Origin: Nostoc sp. TH1S01 | Lineage (GTDB): Bacteria > Cyanobacteriota > Cyanobacteriia > Cyanobacteriales > Nostocaceae | NCBI GenBank assembly: GCA_018993265.1 | Contig: JAGKSW010000068.1 | Location: 1 to 47,505 of the forward strand | Length of the DNA stretch: 47,505 bases | Direction: 5' to 3' | Part shown: piece after piece, positions 25,978-35,011 of the stretch | Layout of the letters: each line of letters opens with the position of its first letter | How positions within the stretch are numbered: position 1 is the stretch's first letter | Position numbers and translations under genes: made by a program | Notes under the pieces: generated by a model | What the model saw: only the letters and a program-made list of their open reading frames with translations | Told to the model about the DNA's origin: nothing | Database searches by the model: none

Positions 25978-26778
25978 TTAACTCCCACCGCTACGAGGAA
26001 TACGTTCAATCTCCGCATATCCACTGAAAATTAATTTTTGCCCTTCAGTTTCTAAACGATTCAGTCGCATTTTGACTCCATCAAGGTCAAAGCGATCTAA
26101 ATCGACCATATTATCTAAAATCTCTGCCAGTGCCACACTGAGGGTTTGGGACGTTTCTCGTTGCGCTTCTGGGACTTGCTCAAGGTTGATTTGTGGATCT
26201 TTGAAAGAAATCCGTCGCCGCCGTTCTACAGCAATAGAAACTGTCATATTTAAGGGGACTAGTTCGCCGTTATCTAAATCGGCTTTTGCGGCAATTTGTA
26301 GGCGATTTTCTGGTAAGAGTTGCACCTGAACTTCAGGAAATGAAACTGGCTTACCACCGGATAATGCGGTTAAGGCAGGTACGTCAAGGTTGACTAGGCG
26401 CTTTTTGACTAATTCCGCCTTAAAGGCTTGGTTAATGCCTGCTTCGGATAATACTACTTGGGCGATCGCCTGAGTAGGTTGCTTGAGATTCAATTTGCCA
26501 CTTAATACCGCGCCAAAATCTATCGCCACCGCATCGGTTTCAAAAGACATCTCCTCTACAGCAAAATCTCTGCGGATGACTAAGCCACGTCCGCTCATTT
26601 TGAAGCTATCAATGCTGCCTTGCAACAACTTGCTGGAGGGATAACAGCGTACCACGACTTCTACTGACTCGCTTTGGGTAAACAGATGGCGAATCGTTTG
26701 GCTGGCCACTGTGTTGAGCATTCGCTCACCCCAGTCAGTGCCTTTAGGATCTTGTAAACCAGTTAGTCCGCCGAACAT
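25978..26778 (-). CDS. DUF2993 (LmeA-like) family protein
   Basis: 266 residues. The features are those of DUF2993 proteins from cyanobacteria: an early GERMLNTVASQTIRHLF amphipathic helix, SIDSFKMSGRGLVIRRDF, then alternating beta segments and a late LDRFDLDGVKMRLNRLE block. No signal peptide is apparent. In actinobacteria LmeA works on mannan maturation in the envelope; cyanobacterial members are undefined, and the beta-rich lipid-binding-like fold is known only by family. It is monocistronic. Confidence 0.85.
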   Translation of the reverse strand: MFGGLTGLQDPKGTDWGERMLNTVASQTIRHLFTQSESVEVVVRCYPSSKLLQGSIDSFKMSGRGLVIRRDFAVEEMSFETDAVAIDFGAVLSGKLNLKQPTQAIAQVVLSEAGINQAFKAELVKKRLVNLDVPALTALSGGKPVSFPEVQVQLLPENRLQIAAKADLDNGELVPLNMTVSIAVERRRRISFKDPQINLEQVPEAQRETSQTLSVALAEILDNMVDLDRFDLDGVKMRLNRLETEGQKLIFSGYAEIERIPRSGGS

Positions 26779-27288
26779 TAGTTAGTGCGTCTCTAGAAGT
26801 TCTTTGTACTTTTGTAACAAAATGTGAAGCATACAGCAACCCTCTAGAGATTCATTGTACTGATAAGCTGACTTGGAATGGCTGATATTTAATAGACAAA
26901 TGTCATATATGTTACATACAATTTGCTTATATGAAATTGCATTTCATATAAAATCGCTACGATCTTTAGAAACAGTATTTGATCAAATTAATAGTGACCA
27001 ACCCTTCGGGGTAGGGAACAGGGAACGGGCAACAGTAAGATTAACAGGTTTAAAAGTTTAGTAGTTGCGTGTTCCCTCCTACCCTGAAACCAAGGGGTCT
27101 GAAGCCCCGTTTTTCAGGAAGAACGTTTTGGGCGAGGTAATAGTCCTCGTCCAAAACCAGCCTGTTCCTTGTTTCCTGTTCCCTGTTGCCTTTAATTTGC
27201 CGCAACGCAGTGGCTTCTCTGTGGTTCGATTTTAATGCTTGTGCTGGGAAACGCTATAGTATCATCCATCAGAGTTAGGTGAGGTTGA
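26779..27288. other. 510-bp spacer between DUF2993 and nuclease genes
   Basis: It contains promoters for the genes on both sides, a 62-codon frame (26873-27061) that I reject, two adjacent hairpins (27083-27157) and GTTCCCTGTT-like repeats at about 27010-27030 and 27163-27190. Nothing else is supported. Confidence 0.5.
27083..27157 (+). terminator. Two adjacent strong hairpins
   Basis: The first hairpin pairs CCTGAAAC with GTTTTTCAGG (27083-27118) round an inner GGGG/CCCC stem. The second pairs 27125-27137 (GTTTTGGGCGAGG) with 27145-27157, 13 bp with one G-U pair. They are in a spacer upstream of the nuclease, so they could be part of a transcribed untranslated RNA, a terminator or dispersed repeats; their role is unknown. 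Confidence 0.4.
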
Positions 27289-27864
27289 ATGCAGAAATTA
27301 ACAAAACAGGTGGTACTTTGGCTCAGTGCAAGCATCATAGTTTTAGGTTTAGCAAGTTGTGATAAATTCTTTGGTACTTCTGGAGACTTGGTAGAACGAG
27401 TGAGTGATGGTGATACTTTGGCTGTTAAAGATGTGAAAGGAAATAAATTCAATGTGCGCTTTGCATGTATGGATGCGCCGGAAGTACCCCATTCGCAAAA
27501 GGAAAGGAACAGTAACCGCGCCAGCGATCGCAATCAATTTAACTGGGGTGCAAAAGCACAAGCACGCTTACAACAATTAGTAAAACAATCAGGCGATCGC
27601 GTTATTTTGAACATCACAGATAGCGATCGCTATGGCAGAAAGGTTGCAGAAGTTCGCTTAAAAGATGGTACTTTTGTCCAAGAAGTCTTATTAAAAGAAG
27701 GTTTGGCTAAGGTTTATCGTCCTTATTTAAACAAATGTCCTAGTAAAGATTTAGTTCAAAAAGCAGAAGCACAAGCACAACAGCAAAAACTAGGTGTTTG
27801 GAGTGATAGCAAATTTACCAATCCTTGGGAGTATCGTAGTTTTGTAAAAGAAGGCAGGAGGTAA
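27289..27864 (+). CDS. Thermonuclease-family lipoprotein
   Basis: 191 residues. The N terminus is a lipoprotein signal: MQKLTKQ, a hydrophobic core, and the lipobox LASC with Cys at about 24. The mature part is a staphylococcal-nuclease (SNase/TNase) OB-fold domain: VSDGDTLAV, RFACMDAPE, a long helix with WGAKAQARLQQL, then DSDRYGRKVAEVRLKDG and LKEGLAKVYRPY. The aspartate and arginine residues expected at the Ca-dependent active site are largely present. It should cut DNA or RNA in the periplasm or outside. It is monocistronic. Confidence 0.9.
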   Translation: MQKLTKQVVLWLSASIIVLGLASCDKFFGTSGDLVERVSDGDTLAVKDVKGNKFNVRFACMDAPEVPHSQKERNSNRASDRNQFNWGAKAQARLQQLVKQSGDRVILNITDSDRYGRKVAEVRLKDGTFVQEVLLKEGLAKVYRPYLNKCPSKDLVQKAEAQAQQQKLGVWSDSKFTNPWEYRSFVKEGRR

Positions 27865-27963
27865 AATCATTACTAATGCCAAAATTTAATGCTGGGATTA
27901 CAAAATTCCGCTCCATCTACTTCGTAGAATGAAAAAAAACTTTCAGACTTCACACTTCACACT

Positions 27964-28518
27964 TCACACTTCCTCTTCCCATCCATGTTTACAGGCTATT
28001 TCTTTGGTGACAAATTCAATCAGCGTTGGCGGTGCGGCTGAGATTAAAATACTCGGATAAACGGCTGTACCCCAAATAGGATGAACTAGCATACAGCATT
28101 TGTTTTTAATTACTGGATAGCCAAGTAAAGCTTTGACTACAGCTGTATCATTATGCGGGATTGCCCCAGGACGAGAAAGTAAAGGATAGCCAGTACGTGG
28201 ATCAATTAAGTCTGTGAGATAGCCGCGATCGCGCAGTTCAAAAGCCACATCACAGCCGAACCGCATAAACTTTTCGCGTAACCGTTGTTTTTCCGACTCA
28301 ATTTCTTGGGTACTTTCCACTAAATAATATTGCGATCGCTGCAAGAAAATCACAACCCAGAAAAAAGGTTCTTGCTTCCAGTCTGGTAATATCTGTTCGC
28401 AGTTGGCACAGATATATTGACTAGGTGCATGAATGGAAATTTGCACTGCTTGTCCCATGTCGCCAACTAAATTTATGGGACTGGTTTGTTCCGAAATGTC
28501 AACGCTGGGGTAGTTCAC
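27964..28518 (-). CDS. MMADHC (CblD)-like protein
   Basis: 184 residues. I recognise it as the cyanobacterial protein annotated 'methylmalonic aciduria and homocystinuria type D': ISIHAPSQYICANCEQ, RFGCDVAFELRDRGY, DPRTGYPLLSRPG, VVKALLGYPVIKNKC, HPIWGTAVYPS. In animals MMADHC delivers cobalamin from MMACHC to its target enzymes through a thiolate-cobalamin complex. A cyanobacterial role in B12 trafficking is inference. No B12 enzyme adjoins it, but cobU and a CobA-like gene are in the same window. The N-terminal 20 residues are variable; an internal start is possible. Confidence 0.75.
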   Translation of the reverse strand: MNYPSVDISEQTSPINLVGDMGQAVQISIHAPSQYICANCEQILPDWKQEPFFWVVIFLQRSQYYLVESTQEIESEKQRLREKFMRFGCDVAFELRDRGYLTDLIDPRTGYPLLSRPGAIPHNDTAVVKALLGYPVIKNKCCMLVHPIWGTAVYPSILISAAPPTLIEFVTKEIACKHGWEEEV

Positions 28519-28878
28519 TACATTGATTCGGTTTTTTACAAGTTGTTAATTTATTCCTTGGGATCGATAATAACTCTTAAAACTTTCTAAAAACCATCAA
28601 TTTTCCCTAAGCAGCAAGATTTTTTTGCAATTTATATATATAGATTATTAATTTTTAATCCAAGTTTTATCATTTATTAACCTAGTTTGAAAATAGAGGC
28701 TAGAGGTTAGGGGCTAGAGAAGAACATTTTTTAGATTTGGTTGTGAGATTTTCTCATGAGCAGCTTACTTGAAGTTCAGTTTTAGGGTTCAGGGAAAAAG
28801 GTTTTCAGGCTGGGTTGTGTACTAAGTTTAGATGTACTACTTTGAATCTCTAGATTCAATCCCTCTTGTTTATCAAAT

Positions 28879-28941
28879 AGAATTCAGGAGTCAAGAGGCA
28901 GAATTCAGCTTGGAAATTCTGTGCGAAGCAGCGGATGAATA
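28879..28941. repeat. GAATTC palindromic repeat, second copy
   Basis: Begins AGAATTCAGGAGTCAAGAGG, then a second GAATTC, GTGCGAAG and CGGATGAATAAA; aligns with 24139-24201 with a handful of differences. Confidence 0.75.
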
Positions 28942-29300
28942 AATGGGTTAAATACCCCTAACAAATTTTTAATGTGGTGCAAAACAATCAATGGCGGGTC
29001 TGTTTTCCCTCAGTGATTGCATTCTGACCCTTCGACAAGCTCAGTCCCTCGCTCCTGAATTCTGACTTCTGAATTCTTCTTCAAGCTTGGTCGTAAAAGT
29101 TTTTGATTGGAAATGTGGACAGTGTTAAAATCTCGTTCCTTATCCCTGTCCCCTACTGTCAGAGTGATCAGTTCATCTCAGATATGATATCGTGTCCGGT
29201 CAAAGACTTATCATTAAGGCGCAGCACCTCGACTTATACCAATTCACGAAATTACTGATACAAATCTCTTCCTCTGCTCCTCTGCTCCCTCTGCTTGTCC

Positions 29301-29335
29301 ATTTGTATCATTCTTAAAGTGAAACGGTATTAGCT
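29301..29335. repeat. 35-bp repeat, copy also at 7561-7595
   Basis: The shared core CTTAAAGTGAAACGGTATTAGCT would exceed the allowed length, so in parts: ATTTGTAT, then CTTAAAGTGAAACGG, then TATTAGCT. In both places a C/T-rich tandem of CTCTGCTC units precedes it. Confidence 0.8.
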
Positions 29336-29632
29336 CGGCGACCGGAAGCAGAGGAGAAGATTTTAAGGTTTCTGCACAGATTTCCGGAATCATAACTCAT
29401 TACCCGGACACAACATGATTTCAAACTTGCGATATTTATTGGAGAAGTTGCCCCAACAATTCAGTCAGGACAACTTCTGGTACACCCCTTGCACAATACA
29501 AACAATATCAGTATTTACAACAATTTGTTTGCCAAATTGGCAAAAATTAAAAATAAACTGGTAGTATGACTAGCGATTAAGGTCATCAAACGTTGATGAT
29601 AAGTGTTAGCAATTTAGGTAAATTCACTAATT

Positions 29633-29805
29633 AGGGACTTCCAGAAATTAAATTATCAAGTTTCACAGCGAAGGCGATGCAAGTCATTCTTCCTCCTCTG
29701 CTTCCTCTGCTCCACAAGCAGTTTGCTCAAGTCGGGAAACCCGCCCACGCAACTGCCCTCCTCTGCTTACACAAAGATAGGGTATTTTTTTATTTGGAAG
29801 TCCCT
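29633..29805. mobile_element. 173-bp MITE with ISAzo13-like ends
   Basis: The left end AGGGACTTCCA (29633-29643) and its complement at 29795-29805 are the same 11 bases that begin the terminal repeats of the IS at 45917-47481. TTA flanks the GGGACTTCC core on both sides (29631-29633 and 29805-29807), a possible target duplication. It has no coding capacity. A 37-bp repeat (29719-29755), also at 43886-43922, is nested inside. Confidence 0.7.
29719..29755. repeat. 37-bp repeat (CAGTTTGCTCAAGTCGGG...CAACTG)
   Basis: Identical but for one base to 43886-43922. The ends CAGTT/AACTG and an inner CGGG/CCCG make it a partial palindrome. Confidence 0.8.
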
Positions 29806-29943
29806 TATGGCTTTTAGCTCCTGAATTCTGTGTTGTGAATTGTCATAATAGAACCAGTTACTTGATTGAATCTAAATAGTTAAATTTTCTTCGTTGCGTA
29901 AGTCCTAGCTCTCAGGAACCAACTAAACTCAGTGAGGCTACTC

Positions 29944-30540
29944 ATGAATACTGATCAGCAACTCAAAGTTAATTTACGCGAAGAACTTGAAGTAGCTAAA
30001 AAGCAGTTGAAATATGACCAAAAAGGTGGAATTGCCGCCTTAAATAAAATTTATCGCCAAGGTAGAGTACCAGAACCAACTTTAAACGGTCGTTATTGGG
30101 GTGAGTTTCTGACCGCTAATTTCAATCCAGTTTTAGATAGTTGGTTAGATATCATCACTAAAATATGGCTACCTTGGGAAGGTAAAACATTTGATGCAGC
30201 AACTAACACTGGCGATAATATTTTCACAAATGATGGTTTATTACTAGGACGTTTAATCTGGCCTTTCTACGATGGTTACGTTGCGGACACAAGAGGGCGA
30301 TCGCTGGCTTTCAAATTTCAGTCATCGCGTGATAAGTGTTTATTAGAGCCAGATATTGAAGTTTTAAGGTTGAACTTTGATTTACCAGATAATCCCCAGT
30401 TTTTCATTCGTGATTTAGTAGACCAATTAGTCCAGATTGATGATGATTTTTACCTAGGGAAAGCTGTACTCAAACATCCAGACGGTGGTCGATTTTGTGC
30501 TGCTTACTTCACCCTGAAATCTGGTTTAGTTGCTCATTAG
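29944..30540 (+). CDS. Conserved hypothetical protein
   Basis: 198 residues. I chose ATG at 29944, with GAGG nine bases ahead, over a GTG four codons earlier. No named family recognised. Visible: a helical, charged start (QQLKVNLREELEVAKKQLK), then NGRYWGEFLTANFNPVLDSW, a W/G-rich segment reminiscent of a GxWxG-type beta start, IWPFYDGYVADTRGR, and a beta-rich end with DDDFYLGKAVLKHPDGGR. No signal peptide or membrane helix. The late part looks like a small beta-barrel, as in lipocalin-like proteins; this is only an impression. Confidence 0.75.
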   Translation: MNTDQQLKVNLREELEVAKKQLKYDQKGGIAALNKIYRQGRVPEPTLNGRYWGEFLTANFNPVLDSWLDIITKIWLPWEGKTFDAATNTGDNIFTNDGLLLGRLIWPFYDGYVADTRGRSLAFKFQSSRDKCLLEPDIEVLRLNFDLPDNPQFFIRDLVDQLVQIDDDFYLGKAVLKHPDGGRFCAAYFTLKSGLVAH

Positions 30541-30658
30541 TTTTACTGAAGTAGAAGTAGGGTGGGCATTTTCAGGAAATCTATTTGAGTTCTCCCCAGA
30601 GAACTTGCGCTGTGAGACTCAAAATTGATTTTGAGGTGGGACAGATGCGCTTCACTTC

Positions 30659-30922
30659 TCAATTCTGCTGAATATCCCACTCTTCATATTCCACAAAATA
30701 AATACATTGATCACACAATTCAGCCGGATTTACAGTGCATTGAATGTAAGGCGATCGCGCATTATATAAGCAATCATTTTTTTCCAAAAATTTTTGGGGT
30801 TTGTGGCTTTGACTTTTTTCTCTTACTTGCATTGGAGGTGTAGCGATCGCTGATATGATTCCGAGCAAATACCAAACCGCACCGCAAAAAGCCAATAAAA
30901 CCAAATCAGAAATGCGTCGCAT
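30659..30922 (-). CDS. Small membrane protein with C-terminal Cys motif (DUF6464-like)
   Basis: 87 residues from ATG at 30922, with AGGTG seven bases ahead; GTG at 30931 is an alternative. One hydrophobic segment (about 8-28, VLLAFCGAVWYLLGIISAIA), a basic middle and a C terminus with SPYIQCTVNPAELCDQCIYF. The pattern C-x(7)-C-x(2)-C and the phrase CTVNPAE recall cyanobacterial DUF6464 proteins; function unknown. The motif and start signal support a real gene. No operon partner. Confidence 0.65.
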   Translation of the reverse strand: MRRISDLVLLAFCGAVWYLLGIISAIATPPMQVREKSQSHKPQKFLEKNDCLYNARSPYIQCTVNPAELCDQCIYFVEYEEWDIQQN

Positions 30923-30931
30923 CTTCAACAC

Positions 30932-31232
30932 CTAGCTAAAATCCTGACTTGCAAATGATTTTAGCGATATTAAAATATTTGTTCATCCGTCATTAGCTAT
31001 TCATCTTTAGTAAATAAAAACGATTGATAATTACTAAAAATTGATAAATATACATAAAATACAAGTGTCTAAAGATATAGATTTACCAACCTCTTCAAAA
31101 CCAGTTACTATGCCAATATAGTTGACTTCAAGCGCATTAATATCTGTTGAATATATTGCCAAAATCTCCAAATGAAGTAGTATAATTTACTAGTTTATTG
31201 TATCGCCTACGCAGGATTTTGGTATTGCTCTA
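30932..31232. other. AT-rich spacer, nothing recognised
   Basis: 301 bp between the divergent small membrane protein and the cNMP-binding gene. It presumably holds two promoters; I see no repeat, hairpin or regulator site that I can defend. Confidence 0.4.
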
Positions 31233-31604
31233 ATGATGTTAAATCCAGTAATTACCATCAATATATTTCAAAAACAAGCTGAGCCTCAAAGATATGCAGC
31301 AGACCAAGTCATATTTCAAGAAGGACAGCCTGGTGATGTTATGTTTGGCATTATCGAAGGAGAAATAGAGATATTAGTCAACGGGAAAGTTGTAGAGACG
31401 ATTACATCTGGTGATGTGTTTGGCACAGGGGTACTTGTAGGAATTAAAAACCGGACTTATACTGCGATCGCTAAAACTGAATGCCAACTTGTTTCTCTAA
31501 ACGAAAAAAGATTTCTGTTTGCAGTTCAAGAAACACCGATGTTTGCACTGCATGTCATCAAAAATTATTCAGAGCGTTTATCTCGCTTGCAACACTTGGT
31601 TTAG
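31233..31604 (+). CDS. Cyclic-nucleotide-binding domain protein
   Basis: 123 residues (start at 31233 or one codon later). It is a single cNMP-binding beta-roll: RYAADQVIFQEGQPGDVMFGIIEGEIEI, then GDVFGTGVLVGIKNRTYTAIA in the phosphate-binding cassette position, then a C-terminal helix. Classic cassettes have FGE followed by an RxA arginine; here they read FGT and NRTYTA, so affinity for cAMP or cGMP is doubtful. No DNA-binding domain, so it is a stand-alone sensor or regulator. It converges on cheR. Confidence 0.85.
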   Translation: MMLNPVITINIFQKQAEPQRYAADQVIFQEGQPGDVMFGIIEGEIEILVNGKVVETITSGDVFGTGVLVGIKNRTYTAIAKTECQLVSLNEKRFLFAVQETPMFALHVIKNYSERLSRLQHLV

Positions 31605-31627
31605 AGTTAAACTGAACACAAATAAAG

Positions 31628-31662
31628 CCGAGAAAGGAAATATGTCATGCTTACTTTCTCGG
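31628..31662. terminator. Shared hairpin between cNMP protein and cheR
   Basis: A 9-bp perfect stem, CCGAGAAAG (31628-31636) with its complement at 31654-31662, lies 24 bp after the plus-strand stop and overlaps the end of cheR on the minus strand. It may serve both convergent genes. Confidence 0.5.
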
Positions 31663-32520
31663 TGCGATCGCAGCATTATCTGAAGCTACTGGACGCAATC
31701 GATAGAAAATACTCTTATCAAATTGCACTCGCTCAAATGATTGATGTAAATTAATTGTTGTTTCGCCACTACCGAGAAATAAATAGCCATCTGAGTTTAA
31801 TTGCTGTTTAACTTTTGTAAGTAAAGCTTTCTTGGTAGCTATATCAAAATAAATTAAAACATTGCGAAGCAAGATAATATCAATTTTAGGTAAATCTGAC
31901 CAAGAATGAATTAGATTTAGCTGGCGAAAGTCTATATTTTTGCGGATTTCATCTTGGATTTGCCATTCATTATCTAATAATTTAAAATACCTATCTCGCA
32001 AATTTTTAGGTAAACCACGCTTAATTTCTAATTGGTTATAACACCCTTTTTTAGCCCGGTCTAATACTTTACTAGAAAAGTCACTAGCAATTATTTGCAC
32101 AGACCAATTAGCCAATAAAGGAAAATATTCCCGAATCAGTATGGCAATACTATAAGGTTCTTGTCCATGAGAACAAGCCGCACACCAAATATTAAGCGAT
32201 CGCTCAATTCGCCGTTTTTTAATCAACTCTGGCAATACCAATTTTTTCAAAGCTTCAAAAGGATATGTATCACGGAAAAATGAAGTTTCATTAGTAACTA
32301 ATGCCTCAATTGCCTGAATATGCAAATCGCTCACAGGATGATGCCGCAAGTAAGCAATTAAATCGGTGATTGTAGCGAATCCAGCCGCTTCAGCAATTGG
32401 CTGCAAATGTAACTCTGCCAAATAGGTTTTATCGCCATCTAACACCACGGCTGAATGCTGATGAACTAATTGCCGTAAATAATCAAAATCCCAAGTATTT
32501 ATACCCTTTGTCTGTTTCAT
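31651..32520 (-). CDS. cheR: CheR, chemoreceptor methyltransferase
   Basis: 289 residues. An N-terminal helical part is followed by the SAM-dependent fold: TNETSFFRDTYPFEALKK, the SAM motif IWCAACSHGQEPYSIAIL, IIASDFSSKVLDRAKKG, then DIILLRNVLIYFD and LFLGSGE. CheR methylates glutamates of chemoreceptors for adaptation. Its ATG overlaps the stop of cheB by one base (TAATG), so the two are translationally coupled. It is the last gene of the operon. Confidence 0.94.
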   Translation of the reverse strand: MKQTKGINTWDFDYLRQLVHQHSAVVLDGDKTYLAELHLQPIAEAAGFATITDLIAYLRHHPVSDLHIQAIEALVTNETSFFRDTYPFEALKKLVLPELIKKRRIERSLNIWCAACSHGQEPYSIAILIREYFPLLANWSVQIIASDFSSKVLDRAKKGCYNQLEIKRGLPKNLRDRYFKLLDNEWQIQDEIRKNIDFRQLNLIHSWSDLPKIDIILLRNVLIYFDIATKKALLTKVKQQLNSDGYLFLGSGETTINLHQSFERVQFDKSIFYRLRPVASDNAAIAPRK

Positions 32521-33584
32521 TACAGACCTGACCTTTGAACAAGATGGATGCGCTGCATAATTTCATCTGCCATTTGCTCAAGGGGAACAACTCGATTTGC
32601 TAGTCCGGCATTAACGACAAAACCAGGCATTCCCCAGACTACACTACTAGCTTCATCTTGTGCTAATACTTGTCCGCCAGCCTCTCGGATACATTGACAG
32701 CCATGCAATCCATCTTGACCCATACCTGTGAGAATAACTGCGATCGCACTTGCACCGTAAACTTGGGCAACAGAACGCAACAGCACATCCACCGAAGGGC
32801 GACAGGAATTTTCTGGGGGCGCTTGATGAACAGCTAGACGTACCTTATTTTCCTCACGTTGCACAATCAGATGAAAATCTCCCGGTGCTAACCACACATG
32901 TCCTGCTGCTAATTCCACACCATCAATCGCTTCCCTGACGGGAATTTGGCACTTAGAAGATAATCTTTCTGCGAGTAGCTTTGTAAACATCGGCGGCATG
33001 TGTTGCACAATCAAAATGGGAACTGAAAAATCTGCGGGGACATCACTAAGCAGTGTAGCGAGAGCGTTCGGCCCTCCAGTAGAAACACCAATGGCAACTA
33101 CCTCCACTGGTGCTGTTTTGCTGGGGATGGGAAGAACAACAGCAGAAACCTTACTAGCAGAGGAAAATATGGGAATTCCTGCGCCAAAGAGCTTAATTTT
33201 GGGAATTAGTTCTTGACGAATATGTTCGTTGGCAGCCTCTACACTTCCCAGATTACTGGGTTTGGTGGCATAATCTGAAGCACCCAAAGAAAGAGCTTCT
33301 AAAGTAGCAGCTGCACCACTATATGTAGAGGTGCTGAACATGATAACTGGTAGATGTGGATAAATTGGTCTAAGGGCAGCCAGAGTTTCTAAACCGTTCA
33401 TATCTGGCATTTCCACATCTAAAAGAACAACATCAGGATTGACTTGCGGAATTTTGCCCAAGGCAATACGACCATTAGCCGCAACTCCCACTACCTCTAG
33501 TTGCGGATCACTGGATAAAATTTTACTGACGCGACTGCGAACCAACACCGCATCATCCACAACTAATACCCGAATTTTTGGCAT
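32520..33584 (-). CDS. cheB: CheB, chemoreceptor methylesterase/deamidase
   Basis: 354 residues. The N-terminal receiver (1-120) has acceptor D56 (VVLLDVEMP). The C-terminal methylesterase has the catalytic triad S168 (IGVSTGGP), H195 (VQHMPP) and D291 (GMGQDG). It removes receptor methyl groups when phosphorylated by CheA. It lies 110 bp after the receptor gene; the spacer has a CCCTACTCCC-type repeat (about 33661-33695). Confidence 0.96.
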   Translation of the reverse strand: MPKIRVLVVDDAVLVRSRVSKILSSDPQLEVVGVAANGRIALGKIPQVNPDVVLLDVEMPDMNGLETLAALRPIYPHLPVIMFSTSTYSGAAATLEALSLGASDYATKPSNLGSVEAANEHIRQELIPKIKLFGAGIPIFSSASKVSAVVLPIPSKTAPVEVVAIGVSTGGPNALATLLSDVPADFSVPILIVQHMPPMFTKLLAERLSSKCQIPVREAIDGVELAAGHVWLAPGDFHLIVQREENKVRLAVHQAPPENSCRPSVDVLLRSVAQVYGASAIAVILTGMGQDGLHGCQCIREAGGQVLAQDEASSVVWGMPGFVVNAGLANRVVPLEQMADEIMQRIHLVQRSGL

Positions 33585-33694
33585 GGTGTAATTTTAATAA
33601 CAAGAGTTTAATGTTTCACGCAGAGTCGCAGAGGCGCGGAGAGTAAACCAAGTTTCCTAAGTCCCTACTCCCTATTCCCCACTCCCCATTCCCT

Positions 33695-35005
33695 TCAATA
33701 CTTAAACTGCGTGACAACCTTTTGCAAATCAACAGCCATCCGGGCTAATTCGGTGGCGGCGGCAGAAGTGTTACTCGCTCCAATGGTGGTGGTTTGAGCA
33801 TTCAGGGCAACAATGCCGATACTTTTGGCAATATCTGCTGTGCCTTGGGCGGCTTCGGCTATGTTGCGGGCAATTTCGTTGGTGGTTGCTGTTTGTTCTT
33901 CTACGGCACTGGCGATGGTGCTTTGCAGGTCGTTAATTTGATTGATAATCTCAGTAATTTGACTGATGGCGGCCATCGCACCTTTGGTATCAGTTTGAAT
34001 CGCTTCGATGCGTTGACTAATATCTTCAGTGGCGTTGGCTGTTTGCTTGGCTAGTTCTTTGACTTCGTTGGCAACAACAGCAAATCCTCTGCCTGCATCC
34101 CCGGCTCTAGCGGCTTCGATGGTGGCGTTGAGTGCGAGTAAGTTGGTTTGTTGAGCAATGGATGTAATAACTTTAATGACTTTGCCAATTTCCACACTAC
34201 TTTGACCGAGTTTATCTATTGTCTCATTGGTGCGATCGGCAGTTAAAACTGCCTCATTTGCGACTTTTGCCCCTTCGGCGACAGTTTTGGCAATTTCTCG
34301 AATGCTGGCATTCATTTCTTCTACTGCTGTCACCACTGTAATGCTATTTTGATTCACTTGTTCTGCTGAAGCAGAGGCGGAAGTTGCCTGTTCGGAAGTT
34401 TGTTTAGCATTTTCTGTCATTTCTTTGCTGACTGCGGTAAGTTCTTCCGCCGAAGATGCAACGGCTGTGGCTACATCTGCCATTTGCTTGATAGAAGACC
34501 TCAGACGGCTAATCATTTGATTGGCATTATCAGTTAGCTGCTTAAATTCTCCGGCATTTTCGGCTACGATGTGCTGAGATAAATTACCTTGAGTAACGAC
34601 AAGGGTAACTTCTTGAATACTTTTAATCTGCTCTGAAATATTGGCAGACATTTGATTAATATTGTTGATTAATTCTTGCCAAGCACCTTTAGCACCTTTA
34701 ACTACAGCTTGAGACCCTAACTTGCCTTCTGTACCAATTTCTGTAGCGATGCGTGCTACTTCGTTGCTGACATTTTGGTTCAAACTCACCCATTCATTAA
34801 ACACTGTGGCAATTTCACCCAAACCATCATCCGTAACTGCTAAACGGACTGTAAAATCTCCATTTTTGGCGGCTTTGAGTACGGCTAATAAAGGTTGTAG
34901 TTGTATATCTGTGGTATTTTGATAGTTTTTACTTGGTTCTGCACTATTTTCTGTGGGAGATTTCGAGTTGGCTGTTTTCCCAGTCCGGTTTGTAGCCATT
35001 GCCAA
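33695..35005 (-). CDS. Soluble methyl-accepting chemotaxis protein with repeated HAMP units
   Basis: 436 residues with no membrane segment or periplasmic domain. The first 180 residues hold at least two HAMP units (around [18 protein letters not shown] and [18 protein letters not shown]), linked by a [19 protein letters not shown] segment of the kind seen in Nik1-type poly-HAMP proteins. The signalling domain follows (about 190-436): methylation helices, and the hairpin tip [19 protein letters not shown], which contacts CheA and CheW. It probably senses an internal signal or one relayed by a partner. It starts seven bases after the cheW stop. Confidence 0.93.
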   Translation of the reverse strand: MAMATNRTGKTANSKSPTENSAEPSKNYQNTTDIQLQPLLAVLKAAKNGDFTVRLAVTDDGLGEIATVFNEWVSLNQNVSNEVARIATEIGTEGKLGSQAVVKGAKGAWQELINNINQMSANISEQIKSIQEVTLVVTQGNLSQHIVAENAGEFKQLTDNANQMISRLRSSIKQMADVATAVASSAEELTAVSKEMTENAKQTSEQATSASASAEQVNQNSITVVTAVEEMNASIREIAKTVAEGAKVANEAVLTADRTNETIDKLGQSSVEIGKVIKVITSIAQQTNLLALNATIEAARAGDAGRGFAVVANEVKELAKQTANATEDISQRIEAIQTDTKGAMAAISQITEIINQINDLQSTIASAVEEQTATTNEIARNIAEAAQGTADIAKSIGIVALNAQTTTIGASNTSAAATELARMAVDLQKVVTQFKY

Positions 35006-35011
35006 TAGCTC

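Larger units (their letters stand above)
28519..29943. other. 1.4-kb repeat-rich spacer
   Basis: No gene is supported. Contents: AT-rich DNA; a GAATTC palindrome unit (28879-28941, partner of 24139-24201); a segment with CTTCGACAAGCTCAG (about 29031-29045); a further GAATTC run (about 29051-29078); a C/T tandem of CTCTGCTC units (about 29268-29297); the 35-bp repeat 29301-29335; and a 173-bp inverted-repeat element (29633-29805). The last 120 bp probably hold the promoter of the gene at 29944. Confidence 0.6.

Noticed and set aside
26873-27061. 62-codon open frame in the DUF2993-nuclease spacer
   Set aside because: Ends in repeat sequence (GGGAACAGGGAAC), has no motif or ribosome binding site.
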